Source: Anagrus nilaparvatae (lineage: Eukaryota; Arthropoda; Insecta; Hymenoptera; Mymaridae). From it: 64,000 bases of DNA. Positions 25,646-39,284 of the stretch are shown here, one piece after another. A program made the position numbers and the translations under genes. Within the stretch, counting starts at the first letter, position 1. Each line of letters opens with the position of its first letter. Below the pieces are notes generated by a model that ran no database searches, was not told the origin of the DNA, and was given only the letters and a program-made list of their open reading frames with translations. The stretch spans positions 3,350,501 to 3,414,500 of the forward strand of contig JAKSXM010000231.1 of NCBI GenBank assembly GCA_022575985.1, given 5' to 3'.

Positions 25646-27159
25646 TATAATACCATCGCGTACATTATATATTTTTTTTGCATTGTATTTAAACTGCCCT
25701 CTATTTAAATATCTTTTTTTTTTGACATTAAAGTGTTATATTGTACGATGAGTTATGTTTTTTTATTTTTTATTTAAAAAAATTTTTTTTAATTACAAAT
25801 ATTTTGAAATAATATTTCTTTTGTTAGAAAAAAAAAGTATTTTCTTGTCACTTTATACTTACAATTATGAAAGTTATCTAAATTTAGAGCATTGTCATGC
25901 TATTTTCTTAGCATTTTTTTATTTCGTTGGGCTTGTAATCGCATAATAATAATCTTAAACCGGTATATATCGATATAGTTTAATAAGAATTTTTATTTAA
26001 GAGCATGACTAAATAAATTTAAATCTTATAAACTTTATTATTATGTATTGGTATCATTTTATAAACTATTTTTTTGTCTGCTTGTTTGTTTGCTGTATTA
26101 AGTTGTAATCGTTTACTCCAAACTCTATGCAAAATCAGATTTTATTCAACTTTTTTAACGATTATGAAAGATTTTTTATCGAGTTAGTCGACTGTGAAAA
26201 ATTCTGTCCTCTTGATATCAAAAAATTAACGAAAAATCATCAATTTTCTGTTGATTTTTAAAAATCAGAGATTAAAAAGTATCAAGATCGTAATTATGTC
26301 CAAACTGCGAATTTCAAATAATTCAAGTCTTTTAATTCTGATTATTCATGTTATTTAATTGATTATTTTTTTCATTAAAAATCAATGATACGAAATATAA
26401 ATAAATATCACAATATCAGGTTACTTTCGATCTAAATTTACCGAACGTTAAAAAAAGTTGTTCAAAAATGTAAATTTTTAAAATATTTATTGAAAAAAAA
26501 TGTTTGTAATTTTATTTATAAATCTAATACAGCGTAGAAAATGGGATAAACAGCTTAAAACGTTTTAAGTATTAAATAATTATCTATGAACATGATGTTT
26601 AGCACTTAAAATCCTTGCGGCAATTTAGTTTTATAATTTTATAACTTGTTTCTCTGTGATTATTAAACGATAGCATTAAATTTCTTTTATTAATATTGAA
26701 AACAAATTTTATTTTTTTAGTTTAAATATAGCTTGTTACATTAAAGTGAAATTTTTTTTTATTAAGTTTCGTATGCATGTGGTAAAAACTTTAATACTTC
26801 ATCTAATAAACTACCCTCAGTTATTAAATTAGAAGTTGAAGGTTCTGAATGGCAAAAATCCTATATTTACTCTGTGAATTTGTTTGAATTTATTTGTAAA
26901 ATTTGGTAAATAGTTAATTACAAGTAAATATAGAATGTAAAAATAGATTTTAATAAATTTTATCTTATAAAATTAGTCAATTTAGTGAATTGAATTATAA
27001 GTATAAATATAAATATTTCTTTCAAGTCAATATAGTGACAAAATCGTTGAACGAAACCAAAATAAGAATTGCAATATATAGTAAAATATTAAAATATTGG
27101 GTACAATAATTTTTTTGCGTGTAAAATATATATCATTCTAGGAGTTTGATGATGTCTAA

Positions 27160-27199
27160 TATATATAGTATAGAGAAGTCATTTCACTTTCGAGAAAAT
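27160..27199 (+). repeat. dispersed motif copy D
   Basis: TATATATAGTATAGAGAAG then TCATTTCACTTTCGAGAAAA. Confidence 0.6.
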
Positions 27200-30100
27200 T
27201 TTTAATTTTGAGAGGAGTAGAATACCCCTGATAGGGTAAGATTATGTTTTAAAAAAGAAATTTTCTGTAGTTTGTATCTTTCTTATAAGGAGCACAAAAA
27301 AATAGGGTTAGATTATTTTTTCAAAAAGGCTTCAGGTACTAATTTAATCTTTGCAATTTATTAAGAAACATTTAAGGTTAGTGCTGGGTTTTTTTAAAAA
27401 AAAAAGATAACTTGAGATCAATATACAATATAACTATAAACTACCCCTAAGCCTAAGATATATTCCGCTCTATTTGTCATAAAAAAATTTTATCTCTGTG
27501 GGATTATAAAATAATTGTGCCTATATTTTGGCAGGAAAAGGAAAATTTTCCATTTAATACACTAAAATTTTCAAAAATTTTGACAGAAAATGAAATATCT
27601 TTAAAATATGGAAAAATCTTATACTGGTAATTGATTATGTTTGATTGGGCACTACTTTCGAAACAGACGTTTCTTCCAAAATTTATAAACTTTTATCGAT
27701 TGTCAGCTGGTATTAGCTAAATATACTACTGACTAATGCATGTGTTTAACTGTTCATAATTAGATATTCGCTAAACAAATTTACATAAAACAGTAGTCAA
27801 AATAAAAAATCACTTGTTTTGACCGAAAATTTAGAAAAAATTATTCACTGATACCCTTGGATGTTGGGTGTCAAATACCCCATACACCAGTACATATTAA
27901 AAAAAAAAGTTGTAATTTAAATTATTAAATAATTAGCACAAATTTAATTAATGGAGCAAAAAAATAATGGCCACATTGGGCATTCATTTTTTGTTTACGA
28001 ATTGCTAGGAAGATTAAACATTTTTAATGTTGAAATTAAATAATATGAAAATAATAAATAATTAAGTAATAAATAAATATGAATAGTATAGTTTATTTTG
28101 CATTTCTTCACTCAAATAACTGTTCATTATTTATAATTACTTACTAGTATTTAATAGTTATTAATTCATTTTAGAGTTTGGTAATTTATCAAAGAAACCC
28201 CACGTTTTGATGAATTTACAAACATTTGCCCTAAATAATAATTTTCAAATATAATTTTCTGAATCCAAAGTATTTATTTTTTTAAATTTCAATTAATTTC
28301 ATCTTATATGTAAAAGCTAAGCATCTTAAAAAATGCGCATTACCGAAGAATTCAAATTATCATCGTACTTAATTTTCTAAAATAACTCAATTAATAAATC
28401 CATAAAAAATATAAAAATACTAGCAATAAAAAAATAAACCCAATACAAAGTTGGAATTAAAAAAAATAATTGCAATAAATTTAAAAATTAATAGATAAAA
28501 CCTACATATAAAATATTAAAAGATTCCGTTAATCTTAATTACGCAAATATTGATCTTTACAATTTTTTAAAAAAATAAAAAGGTATATATCGGTAACAGT
28601 AGTTTTATAAAAGATTAATATCAAAAGATAGTTTGTCGGGTGCGAGAAAATAAGAGTACATAAAGACTTATTATTGTATAAAATGAGTGGACCGAAATAC
28701 CGCAAACCCAATCAAAACTTGCCAATTGGTTTTTCTTTACGATATAACCTCTTCAATCTGTATCGAACGCACGTAAACTCGTTTTAAATTTAGAAAGTAA
28801 TTTAATACATATTTTAGTCTTAACACTTCCATAAATTTTTCGAAAAATATAAACTTTAATTTTTTCATATAAATTTTTTTGTTTCAAGCGCTAGAATATT
28901 AATCATCTTCATAGATATATGAGCGGAAAATGAGGATCGTGTAAGGAATAATAACTCATTTTGATATCAGAATTTTTCCTATGAGGGATAAAGATTAATA
29001 ATTTGTAGTTAGCTATAGGACGTTGGTCACGATGCTTAATGCGCCCTCCTGTGCACAGTAAACTATAAGAAGAAAATAATGATAGCCTGTCTCTTTCTTT
29101 CACGTAATCAGAACCCCCATCTCAATTTATGTTTCTTTAACCTGTAACTTCGATGTAGGTTTGCTTGACTTAACTCCCGCTAATTTACCGTAATTCGACC
29201 GATCAAATACAACCACCAGCATGAAATAAGAATAACTTTTTTTTTTCTAACTGACTGCCACCCTAACACATAAATAATTAATTTTTTAAACTAATCAATG
29301 AAAATTGCGGCAAAAATATAATAATATAAACAAACTATTATAAGCGCGTGCTACCGATCAAACGCTCCGATGGTTAAGAACCAGTTTATCGTAATCAGCC
29401 GAACCGGAAAACTGGAGCAACATCCACTGTATTTAACCTTTAATATCTTTATCTTTTCTGTAGACACAAAATTCAATACTTTTTTTTATTCATTTTCGTT
29501 CTTTTTTTCTTTATTATAAAATTTTATGGGGTGTGCGACGCGCGTGGCTACCGTCATGGATTGATGAGCGTCTTTTTACTATAATATTTTTTTAACCAAC
29601 AATATCAGTTTACATTACTTTTTGATTCGATCGACAAAAAAAAGCAACCAAAGTAACAATCCAATTTACACCTCGGGATAATAGAATTCCCGATTGGATG
29701 AGTTTTGAATTTTTGCACGAACAAAGATAATTAAATAATGGGGAAGAAAGTATGCATTAGAAGTGAGATAAAAAAAAGGACGATTGATCGTCTTATAATA
29801 GCCATAAAATCACTTTTGCTTCTCATACCAGTAGCTTCGGCACCTTTTTGTTATAAAAAAATAAAATTACTATACCTTTATCTCATTATCCCCTTAAGTC
29901 CCAAAAGTTATAAGATGCATCGAGATTCGAGAAAAGGAATAAAAGAAACACAAGATCGGCAAAACATGATACATATAAGCAATGTATGCAATCTGTAAAA
30001 CATTCGACGAAATTACAAGCGGCTACCGTATTGCTTCACGCTTCATCGGCTGCACGATCGCCGGCTTATATTTCTTGTAACGCACAATCGACTTCACACC

Positions 30101-30952
30101 CTTCTTTTTTTCTATATATTTAAGATTTTTTTTTAATACCTGATGAAAATATAATTATTGTAATAAAACAAACTCTTATATAAGACTAATTTACATCGTA
30201 AAATCTCTTAATTATTATCATTTTTTCTCACCGATTCTCTAATAACTGTAATAAATAATAATTTACTGAATTCATTAACGTTTCATTTTACAAGGTCCAT
30301 TTATTTTGTCTAACGAATAAATAAAAATAAATAAATACACGTATTATTGTAAATAGAATAATTTTGTCCCGTCTTTGACCATAAAAACGTTAGATTTTAA
30401 ATGACTCTTTTGTCGAGGTTGTAATATTCTTTCCCATCGTCGATGTAATATTAGAAATGATCTATCCAGAAAGGACCGATTCGTTTTAAGCGTCAATAAG
30501 AGTTATAGGAAATCAACTGTAACGGACACCTCGCGGTTAATGGATCATTCTTAGTTATTGCTATCGCATCTTTTTTTGTATTATTTTCAGAATTAAACCT
30601 GTAGGGATTTTTTATCACGTTATACCGAACTAACACTTGTTGCTTATGTTTTATTCAGAGTTTATCGATTTGCATGCCATTTGGTAGTGAAATATACCAT
30701 TCGAGTATTTTGATATGCTATATTAAAATATGAATTTTCGTGTTATTCTGATTTACGTAATTCAATGTTTCGCTGATTTAAAATTTTGGTCGCATAGTGA
30801 ACTGTTTCTGGGTTATTGTATGTTAAAATCATTAAAATAAAAGATTCCAAGGATACTTTAGAGTTACCGGATATTTTAATTGATCAAGCAGTTTGTTTTA
30901 TAAAATATTAGAAGAAAAATTTACAATATGATTATATATAGTATATTTTTAC

Positions 30953-31165
30953 CCATGGCCACAAAAGTAAAGAATGGCCCAAATCGCACGTAAATTACCG
31001 TCCGAGGCGAAGCCGAGGATGGTAAACTGCGATTTGGGGCATCCTTTTTTTGTGGCCAAGGACAAAACATAATTTTTCTTGCTCAGTGTCGAGAAAATGC
31101 GTTTTTTCGAATAGCGCAGCGGCCAGAAAACACGCACTTTCTGGACACTAACAAGAAAAAGTAAT
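30953..31165. mobile_element. two adjacent nested hairpins, MITE-like
   Basis: Hairpin 1 (30953-31061) pairs the CCATGGCCACAAAAG side with the TTTTTTGTGGCCAAGG side. Inside it TTACCGTCC and GGATGGTAA flank CGAGGCGAAGCCGAG. Hairpin 2 (31071-31165) pairs TTTTTCTTG...AGTGTC with GGACACTAACAAGAAAAA. Both are more C+G-rich than their flanks. An open frame across them is incidental. Confidence 0.6.
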
Positions 31166-31320
31166 TTTTTTAAATTAATAACCATAAATTGAAGAAAAAT
31201 TAATATGCGTAAATATTGAGAGGACAAAAAGATATAACATTGAAGTCATTAAATTTTATACTAACATTTATATATTATTCGTATTAATAAAAAATTTAAA
31301 TTTTTTGAATTTGACATGTC

Positions 31321-31346
31321 CTTGATCATTTTACTTTCGAGAAATA
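31321..31346 (+). repeat. dispersed motif copy E (partial)
   Basis: GATCATTTTACTTTCGAGAA; only the 3' core is kept. Copy F lies about 520 bp later. Confidence 0.45.
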
Positions 31347-31825
31347 AAAAATATTTCTTTTTTAAAGTTTAATCTTGTCTATATATAATTTTAAAAAATA
31401 ATTAGTTGTTACCGATTAAATTAAGCAGGAAAAGTAATCAAATGTTTAAAAAATGCATTAAAATTCCAAAAAAAGTTTAAAACTTTTATTTAAAAAAAAT
31501 GATATAAAATGGTAAAATATTACAAAATGCTTCTAAATCAAAAATGGTTAACTATTATAAAGTACGAGAAGATTGCCTCAGTAAATCTTATTGTATCAGA
31601 AAACGTAGAAAAGTTTTGGTTAATATTACCGGCAGAATCGACATTCAATAAGAAAAATTAAAACTTAGAATACTTACCAAAATGTCAGACACTAAAATCT
31701 TTAATCATAACGTAATACATAATAGAATAAGAATAAATAATTATTAACCGATTTAACCGATAGTAATTAAATTTTAAGCATAGATTTAGAAATAATAAGT
31801 TTTGAAAATTTTATTTGTGAAGATC

Positions 31826-31870
31826 CTTATATAACCGACGATGATCATTTCTATTTCGAGAAAAAAATTT
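31826..31870 (+). repeat. dispersed motif copy F
   Basis: CTTATATAACCGACGATGA then TCATTTCTATTTCGAGAAAA. Confidence 0.5.
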
Positions 31871-34800
31871 TTTTTTAATTTTTATAATCAACGATATAAT
31901 TTGAAGAAAACATGAAAATCCTGCCTTATTTTTTACAATTTGCTGTTTATTTACTCTCACAGTATAACAAACGATAATCCACAATTTATAAATCCATGAA
32001 AATTTTCAAAAAAAATTGAATTTAAAACTACAAGAAAATGCATAAAACTTAATTAATTTTTGCAAAAAATCTAGAGTATTAAATTTCCCTATAAAAAATT
32101 TGATATTAATCTAATGAATTAAAGGATAAATATGATTAGAATATTAATTGTAACGTCAATCCTACATAACTAATCGTTCCTCACAATAAAATGAATTGCA
32201 CAAATACTTTATTTATTGTAATGCAAATACCATTAATTAATTAATATTGATTAATGACTATTTCATACAAAACACAATTTAAAATAACGCAGTGCAATAA
32301 GAACAACAAGACTTAAAAAATCCATAAAATAGCTAATTTATGTAATACCCGTAATATTTTGCATGCTACAATTACTGTCGCATCTAAGAAGCATCCTTCG
32401 ATTCGTACGCTATAACTGTATCGGGATAAATAGCAAAAGTCCATTTGTAAAGTCATAAAAGAACCCTAGAGCTAACAACAATTATCTTTCATTTTTTATA
32501 ATATGCGTGTGTAATATCAGAGCAGGTACAATCGTTGAAATATAAATTCTTTTTTTGTTGCTGGACTGAATGTACCTCGTAAACTAAATAAACTTTTCCT
32601 TAGGTAATTACTCATCTTGTTGCTGTTATTATTTTTTTTTCTTCTTATTCCCTTTTTAACCTAATAGGCTTCAATGTGTATTTATTTATTTATTTATTTT
32701 TAACGTTTGTAATGTACACATGATTTTCTTGAGATTTTCTTACTCAGAAATATTAAATTGTTGTTATTAAGTATATGAGGCATTCTGTGAGATTTGTAAA
32801 GGTTTTGGGTGGTGCAGTTTAGAGAACTTTTTGTTTGGGTTGATAATTTTTATTTTTGAGCATTCAAGCTTTTAATCAATAAAATGTGATAAATTTCAGT
32901 TGTCTAATCATTTTCTCATTTTCACAAAATTTTTAATCTTGCCTTAATTTTCAAAAAAATTAGCATTTACTTGAAACAAAATATTTTTAGTAACTGATTA
33001 TTCAATCAAATTTTACTAAATTCCTTCACACTAAACAAAATTTCCTGTTTTACATACAGTCTCTTATCTCTCGGTACCAACAAAATCTAAACCAACAGAT
33101 TCCCTCATATACACGCACAAAAGCCCTAAAGCAAAAACCTTTTCGTTTTCTTTCATCACTTGTTTATTACCTCGAGTATAAAAAAGCCAAACTAATATTA
33201 TTTTCGGCTGATACAGATGTTTCGATAACTTTATTCTCTCGCATTAAATTTGATCGATTTAAAAAGATGTTGTTTATTATATAAATATTTTATTATTGTT
33301 ATTAAACACACACACAAACACACATAGACAAATATAAGTAAAAAAAGTACCGTTGGTTCAGCCACACCCTATTTTATATATACCATCTCTCTCTTAATAT
33401 CTATAAAGATATGCGTACGTAATAATACTGAATAACGTCCTTCGATTACTCGGGAAATCGATCTACGAGAAATCATGTTACTATTGTTCCATTCAACGAC
33501 ATCGATACATCATCATTTATATGAATTTTAATAAATACACAGATTTATTAACTTTTTTTTTGCTTTAAATAGAAAAATATTTTTAAATATTTAAAAAAGT
33601 AAGGATCAGCAATGCTACCGCTATTATACCGGTTTTTTACATCTGGAGAACGCAATTATCGCTATGTATGTTTTTAAACACGCACTATATGCAAGACACA
33701 CAAGATTTCGTAATATTTTTAATAAACAAGTTCACGAGTTCAAAAATGTATAGCAATTTTTTTTTAATTTTAAAATACAAATGGAATTGTGCATTATGTG
33801 AGCATCGCTCTCACTTTCCATTAATGTAACTTTGGGTGTGACTGAATTTCCGGTGAATCCGAAGTATATTATAACAAAGATCGTAATTTTATTACGTTAA
33901 AAAAGTTTTTTATTATTAGTGGTTAAAAAAAAAATTAAAAAAAATCTCCATTTTTTTTTTTAATTCTTTGAATTAGAAAAAAAAAATTAAATATAAAAAG
34001 AGGAAACATTTAAAAATACATTTTGCGCATTTGAATGTAATTTTTTAGAATTACAAGTACGAACATCGGAAACTACAATGTCAATTAGGGTCTCGTACAC
34101 TAAAATATGGGGGAGAAGTTAAAAATATATACGCGAGGGGAGTTAAAGAAACTTTTATTTTTTTTTTATATTACTTACTACTACTCGACAGTTGATTACA
34201 CGCCTTGTAACATATTCTTCGAGTTTAATGAGTACTTATAAATTTTTATATAAAAACCGTTCCTTTTCCTGCTGATGTTAAAAAAAACGTCCCTTTCGCT
34301 GTGCGACTTGGTCTAAAAAGATAGTAATCTAGAAATATTTCGAGCATCCGCCCGGAAACCCATCGAAAAAGGGTGTTTCAGCCTCATAATTACAAAAAAT
34401 TTTTTAAAAAGTCAAAAAATAGGTATCACTGATTTTTTTAAAAAAAGTTAGCTGAGAATCCCTTAATCTGGAATACGAATCTAAAAATGAAAGATTTCAA
34501 AGAAATAATGGCCGTTATCAAATTTATAACTGTTTGTCAGGGTAAAATATAAAAATAAAAGGCGGTAACTCGATAAATAGCTAAAGTCTTCTTCCTTTTA
34601 AAATGTAAGAAAAAAAGTGATTATTTGCAATTTACAGCCGTTATAAATAAAGCTACAGATGGTAGTTTTCACAGCTATATCGAGAGAGCTGATAAGAATC
34701 TTTAAAGGGTTTAAGGCGAAAATTTATCTTTTGAGAAATATTTTCATATCGAGGATTACAGTAATTTATGCATAAAATAAATAATTTTTGTTTATATATG

Positions 34801-35202
34801 AAAAAAGAATGCAGAGTAGAGTGCACTTGTGCCTTTTTGTTTATTATTACAGAGAATAGATAAGAAAAGAACCTTGGCTTGAATTTAATATTATAAAATT
34901 GAAACGACATTCCCAAGAAAAAAATGTTTTTTTTATATCGAGTTTTATAATAAAAATTACGTAAGTAAGACGCGTATTTATTTGTATATCGAGTCAGATA
35001 CTGCGCCCGCGCGTATATTTCAATCTTTATCTTACAATTAGTTATGCAGTATTTAATAAAATTGATCTACATTTACTTTTTAAGATTCTCTATTTATTAA
35101 TGTAAATTGAAAGTTTTGATTTTTTTTATTTTAGAAAGTTTTTTTTTATTAAATTATTTAATATATTTTTTAATATTATTAAAAAAGAAAGTTTTAGATA
35201 TA

Positions 35203-35314
35203 TTAGGCTGGATTGCGTTTTGCAAATTTGAAATTATTTGGTTTTATACGCACTTTTTTTTAAAGATGCAAAAAGCTCAAATTATCGAAATTTTAAAAAT
35301 TGCATTCAGCCTAA
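35203..35314. mobile_element. 112-bp MITE with TA flanks
   Basis: The ends TTAGGCTGGATTGC and GCATTCAGCCTAA are inverted, with partial pairing continuing about 40 bp inward. TATA lies on both sides. A third copy of the end, CAGCCTAATATA, sits at about 35416-35427, suggesting a nested or larger parent element. Confidence 0.65.
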
Positions 35315-36782
35315 TATATACACTTTTGTTAAAAATAATTGTACTGTAATTGTATACACTCAGAAAAATTACTTAAAAAAGTTTCCCAACTAAAAAATAT
35401 TTTCATAATAACCAGCAGCCTAATATACATTTTCAAAAACGTATTAATTCACTAATTAAAGGTTTATGCGAATAAAAAGATAAAATAAATAAAAATAATC
35501 AATTAGCTGTTAATAAATCATTTTCCTATAAGATAAATTTAAATAAACCGATAAAACTTGAATAAATATAATATTTGAGATTAAAAAAATTACATTAACA
35601 TTTTGATTTATATTAAAGAAATCAAGATAAAAAAAGGTGTTTTTATAATAACAAAAACATCGTGTCAAAAAAAAAATCAGATTCGAAAAATAGCCCCGAG
35701 ATAAACGAGATTTAAATCTGACAGATTTCATCACATGCTTGACGTAAACAATTTAAGAATGTAAATATTATTACTAAATGCCCTTTAAACCCCTCTGAAT
35801 TGAATTTTTTTAAACGTCTTTGCACTTTTTGTTTGAAAAAGCGTCTGACTGATCTCGTCTGTATCTACTTTTTTTTTTTAACCGTTCGTATTTATTTTTT
35901 TCAATTATTCAACACAAATATTTGTTGTTAAAATGTTCATACTTGATAATTATGGGTTATGAGGATTATTTACAAACATAATAAAAATTTTTTACTGATT
36001 TTTTTTATTTTTTTTGTAAGTAAAGTAGCCTATAATGTGCGAGAAAAAAAATTAAATTACCTTAAAAGTTGACTTATACGTCATTAAAAAATGAGCCAAG
36101 GGCGTGAAATATCATGAAAATTATGTATGCTTCTGAGAGTTAACAGAACAATACGTAGAGTTTATTTATTTTTTTAACGATATATTTACGTAAGACGTTG
36201 ATAACCCTTTAAAAATACACTTTCCCTATTTAGTTTGTATTTACAAAAAAATTTATTCAAAGATGTAGTAAAAAAAGAAATTTTTGGCAGTTCTCACGAT
36301 TTTATTTTTTTTTTTTTTTTTTTGGGTCTGAGAAATATTCAGTGAGAGACAGATGGATAGAGAGAATTTTAGTTGTATTATACAAGTGGGCAGGAATATG
36401 CGAAATTTGGGACTCTTGCAGGTATTTGGGGATTTTGGGACACTGTTTATGTATCGTGAAAAATATGATTTTTTCTAAGATTTAAGTACTTAGAATTGAA
36501 CCAAATTTGCGTCTTTAGTAAATTTTTCAATAAATCTCAAATACCAGTTCACCATTAATTAAATTACTTTAAAAATCTTAAATTTAAAACAAAATTTATG
36601 AGATTTTCTTAATATTCAATATCACATTTCAACTAATTTCAACTTGAATTTTGGATCAACTTTGCTTCCAAAGTTTTTATAAAACAGTGTGCAAAAATCT
36701 GAACAATATTTAAGAGTCGTGCATTCCACAGATTTCTGCCCAAAAAAATTAAGTCATATTACAGTAAAAAGATAAAACTCAC

Positions 36783-36812
36783 CATCTTGTGACATTCCAA
36801 GACTGGCATCAT
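36783..36812 (-). CDS. sv: sv 30-nt microexon between N-terminal exon and paired domain
   Basis: This short exon has acceptor tttttcag (AG at 36814-36813) and donor gtgagt (GT at 36782-36781). Its 30 nt are entered and left in phase 1. Joined to the G at the end of the upstream exon it reads D-DASLGMSQD, residues 52-61, and its final G plus GT of the paired exon restores the Gly that begins GHGGVNQ. The linker lies just before the paired domain and has no known fold; it is acidic at both ends. Because its length is a multiple of three and the phases match, skipping it would leave the frame intact (T-G-H-G-G). Evidence is phase agreement on both sides, two good splice sites and the lack of another candidate; a transcript would prove it. 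Confidence 0.85.
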
Positions 36813-37591
36813 CTGAAAAATTAAAAAAACCAACATCTGTTGCAAAATATTATAAAATCTGTTTAATAAAATATTACTTATGTCTAATACAAAAATATGA
36901 AATTGAAAAATAAAAAAAAATCACATAAGAATACGTGCGAAAATAAATGAAAGAGAAAATAGCGAGAATGAGGCATGAAAACGACTTAACTACTTGGTAA
37001 TATATGAAAAGTGAGAAGAGTCGTTGATTATACATGGTTTTACGAGTGCGCTCTTTTTTATTTTCTTTATTCCCGCGCTTATTTCTATTCTCTTTTTAAA
37101 AACTGGTTATTTATACATGCATGTGTGTATGTGTGTGTATTTAAATAATTTACTTTATATTAGGTGTCACGAATGAAAACGAGGAAATTGATCTTGTTAA
37201 ATTTATTTAACCGTTAATCGCATTTTTTAAATAATTAACATTTTTCGACTACATCGTGTTTTTTAATTATTGCTATTATTTATATTATTTTATTTAATTT
37301 AATTTATCAAAGAAATACATTTTTTTAAAAGATATTTTTTAATTGCTGTTTTTTATGATCGATATGAAAAATATCCGAATTAATCATTGTAATTATTCAA
37401 ATAGTTTTCTTAGGTTTCGTGTTTAGTCGTTTTACGGACATGGAATCTCGCAAATCAACTGTTTTCATTTTTTTTTTTGCAGATTGAAAATTTTTACTTG
37501 AGAAAACAAGTTAGATTACGTCTTTTTCGAATCCCAAAGTGTAAAATCAAAAAAATTACAGATTTATTTGTATAGTTTGATGCATACTATA

Positions 37592-37881
37592 CAGACACGT
37601 ATCCAGAAAATATCTTATATCTTAACGTATCCAGAAAATTTTTTCGAGTGGGGCCAAAAAATTTCGGAGGGGGCCAGAACCTAATAATAATAAAATTGAT
37701 GGTTCGAATTTCTTAAATATCAATTATAATTTAATTGTTTTTTTTTTAATTGTTTATAAGCAATATTTTTAATAAAAAATTAAAAATTTTTGAAATTTAG
37801 GTAAAAATATGGCTATTTTTTCAAAAAATTTTCATTTCGGGGGGCCATGGACCCCTTGGCTCCCCTCTGGATACGTGCCTG
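37592..37881. mobile_element. 290-bp MITE, CAGRCACGTATCCAG ends, 5-bp target duplication
   Basis: The ends CAGACACGTATCCAG and CTGGATACGTGCCTG are inverted; the flanks carry CTATA on both sides (37587-37591, 37882-37886). The subterminal CGTATCCAGAAAA is repeated at about 37629. It is homologous, in opposite orientation, to 54052-54323. hAT-like ends with 5-bp duplications are known (hAT5 group), but the assignment is inferred. Confidence 0.75.
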
Positions 37882-38317
37882 CTATAAAATGAGCTCAGTG
37901 TAGTTAGTGAGAAAATATAGTTTTTATTTATAATTATATACACATTTGATTACATTAAAACAAAAAAATTTTAAAATATCATAATTTTTATTTGGCTAAA
38001 TTTTTGCCATTGACCCAGAAACCAAAATTCTTTGACAAAATTTCTGACAACTTGCAAGACTCAAGAAGTATGATTCTGAACCTAATCTGTATTTTTAATA
38101 CTTTGCAGTTCAAAAATGATTTCTTTTTAAATTGAAATTTTAGATAATTTAGATTTATGAAATACTAAGAGTAAAAAAATTTATTTAAGCATAAAACTCA
38201 TCAATAAAAGACATCCTTGTATTTTAAAAAACAATTATTCAGCAAAAAATAAACAAAATTGAAAAGTATTTTTCTAAATGTTTACTTTATTTAAAAAAAA
38301 AACAATAATATTTAACA

Positions 38318-38475
38318 AAGGGAGGCCATGACATTTGAGCCTCCCATTAGCTTCATACTTGAAAAGTTGCTTGCGATTGTTGAAAAAATCGTTCACGAAC
38401 ACACAGGTTGTAATTGACCTTGTTTCAATAAACTGTGTCTTTGCAAAATCTTATCTCGTAAACAACTTTTCAAAA
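38318..38475. repeat. two short inverted repeats
   Basis: GGGAGGC/GCCTCCC (about 38320-38347) is followed by TTGAAAAGTTGCTTGCGA against TCGTAAACAACTTTTCAA (about 38359-38475). Possible decayed element. Confidence 0.4.
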
Positions 38476-39263
38476 ATGTCATAAATAAGACCTTCGGATG
38501 AAAATATTTGTCAAAGATTTTGGACTTTGCCAGTAACATATACATTGAGATAAATAAATAGGTAAATGATATTTAAAAAATTTTCACTCAATATTTACAA
38601 AGTTAAGGTAAAAAAGTATAACTGAGAAATAAAAAATGCTCATAAAATATAAAAGTCAATAAAAATTTAATAGTTGTAAGTAAATAAATCCGAGGAAAAA
38701 AAATTGTTAATTTAAATTTCTTATTTTCTTATTGTCATCTGTATGAAAAATCAGAAGCAAAAAAATAATAAGAGAAAGTTTCTGCACAATAACTTTTTTT
38801 ATTTGCAAAAGTATCAATCGGATAAAAAAAGAAGTTGTAAAAGTCATTTTATTGGTGGGTAAGACAAGAAGGACTTTTTTTGCAATAAAAGAAAGAAAGA
38901 AGAAGAAGACGACATGCGTGGGCAGTTTATAAAATAAACGAATCGTACACATTTCTATATATTTGATAGCGCTTGCGCAGAATAAAAAAAAAATGAACGG
39001 ATTGAATGAGTATTTAATTTATACAGTCAACAGCGAATCATTGGTTAGCGCACGCCCGGTCTCTCATGTAATATTAACTATTATTCTTTATAGGAACTTT
39101 TATTTTACACGACAACGTCCTCCCACTTTATTTTGGGCGTACAACAAATTTGATACTTCACATTAAAGATTAATAACCCCAAACGACTTATTCCCTACTT
39201 TTTGATTCTTCTACTCTTTAAGAGACTCTTTTAAGACTGCCTACTTTTTTTTTCTTTATTTAA

Positions 39264-39284
39264 CACACACACACACACACATAC
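39264..39284. repeat. CA microsatellite
   Basis: About ten CA units. Shorter CA runs also occur near 25398 and 33306. Confidence 0.8.

Noticed and set aside
30949..31227. 92-codon minus-strand frame
   Set aside because: Lies entirely over the twin hairpins; open only because the arms are G/C-richer.
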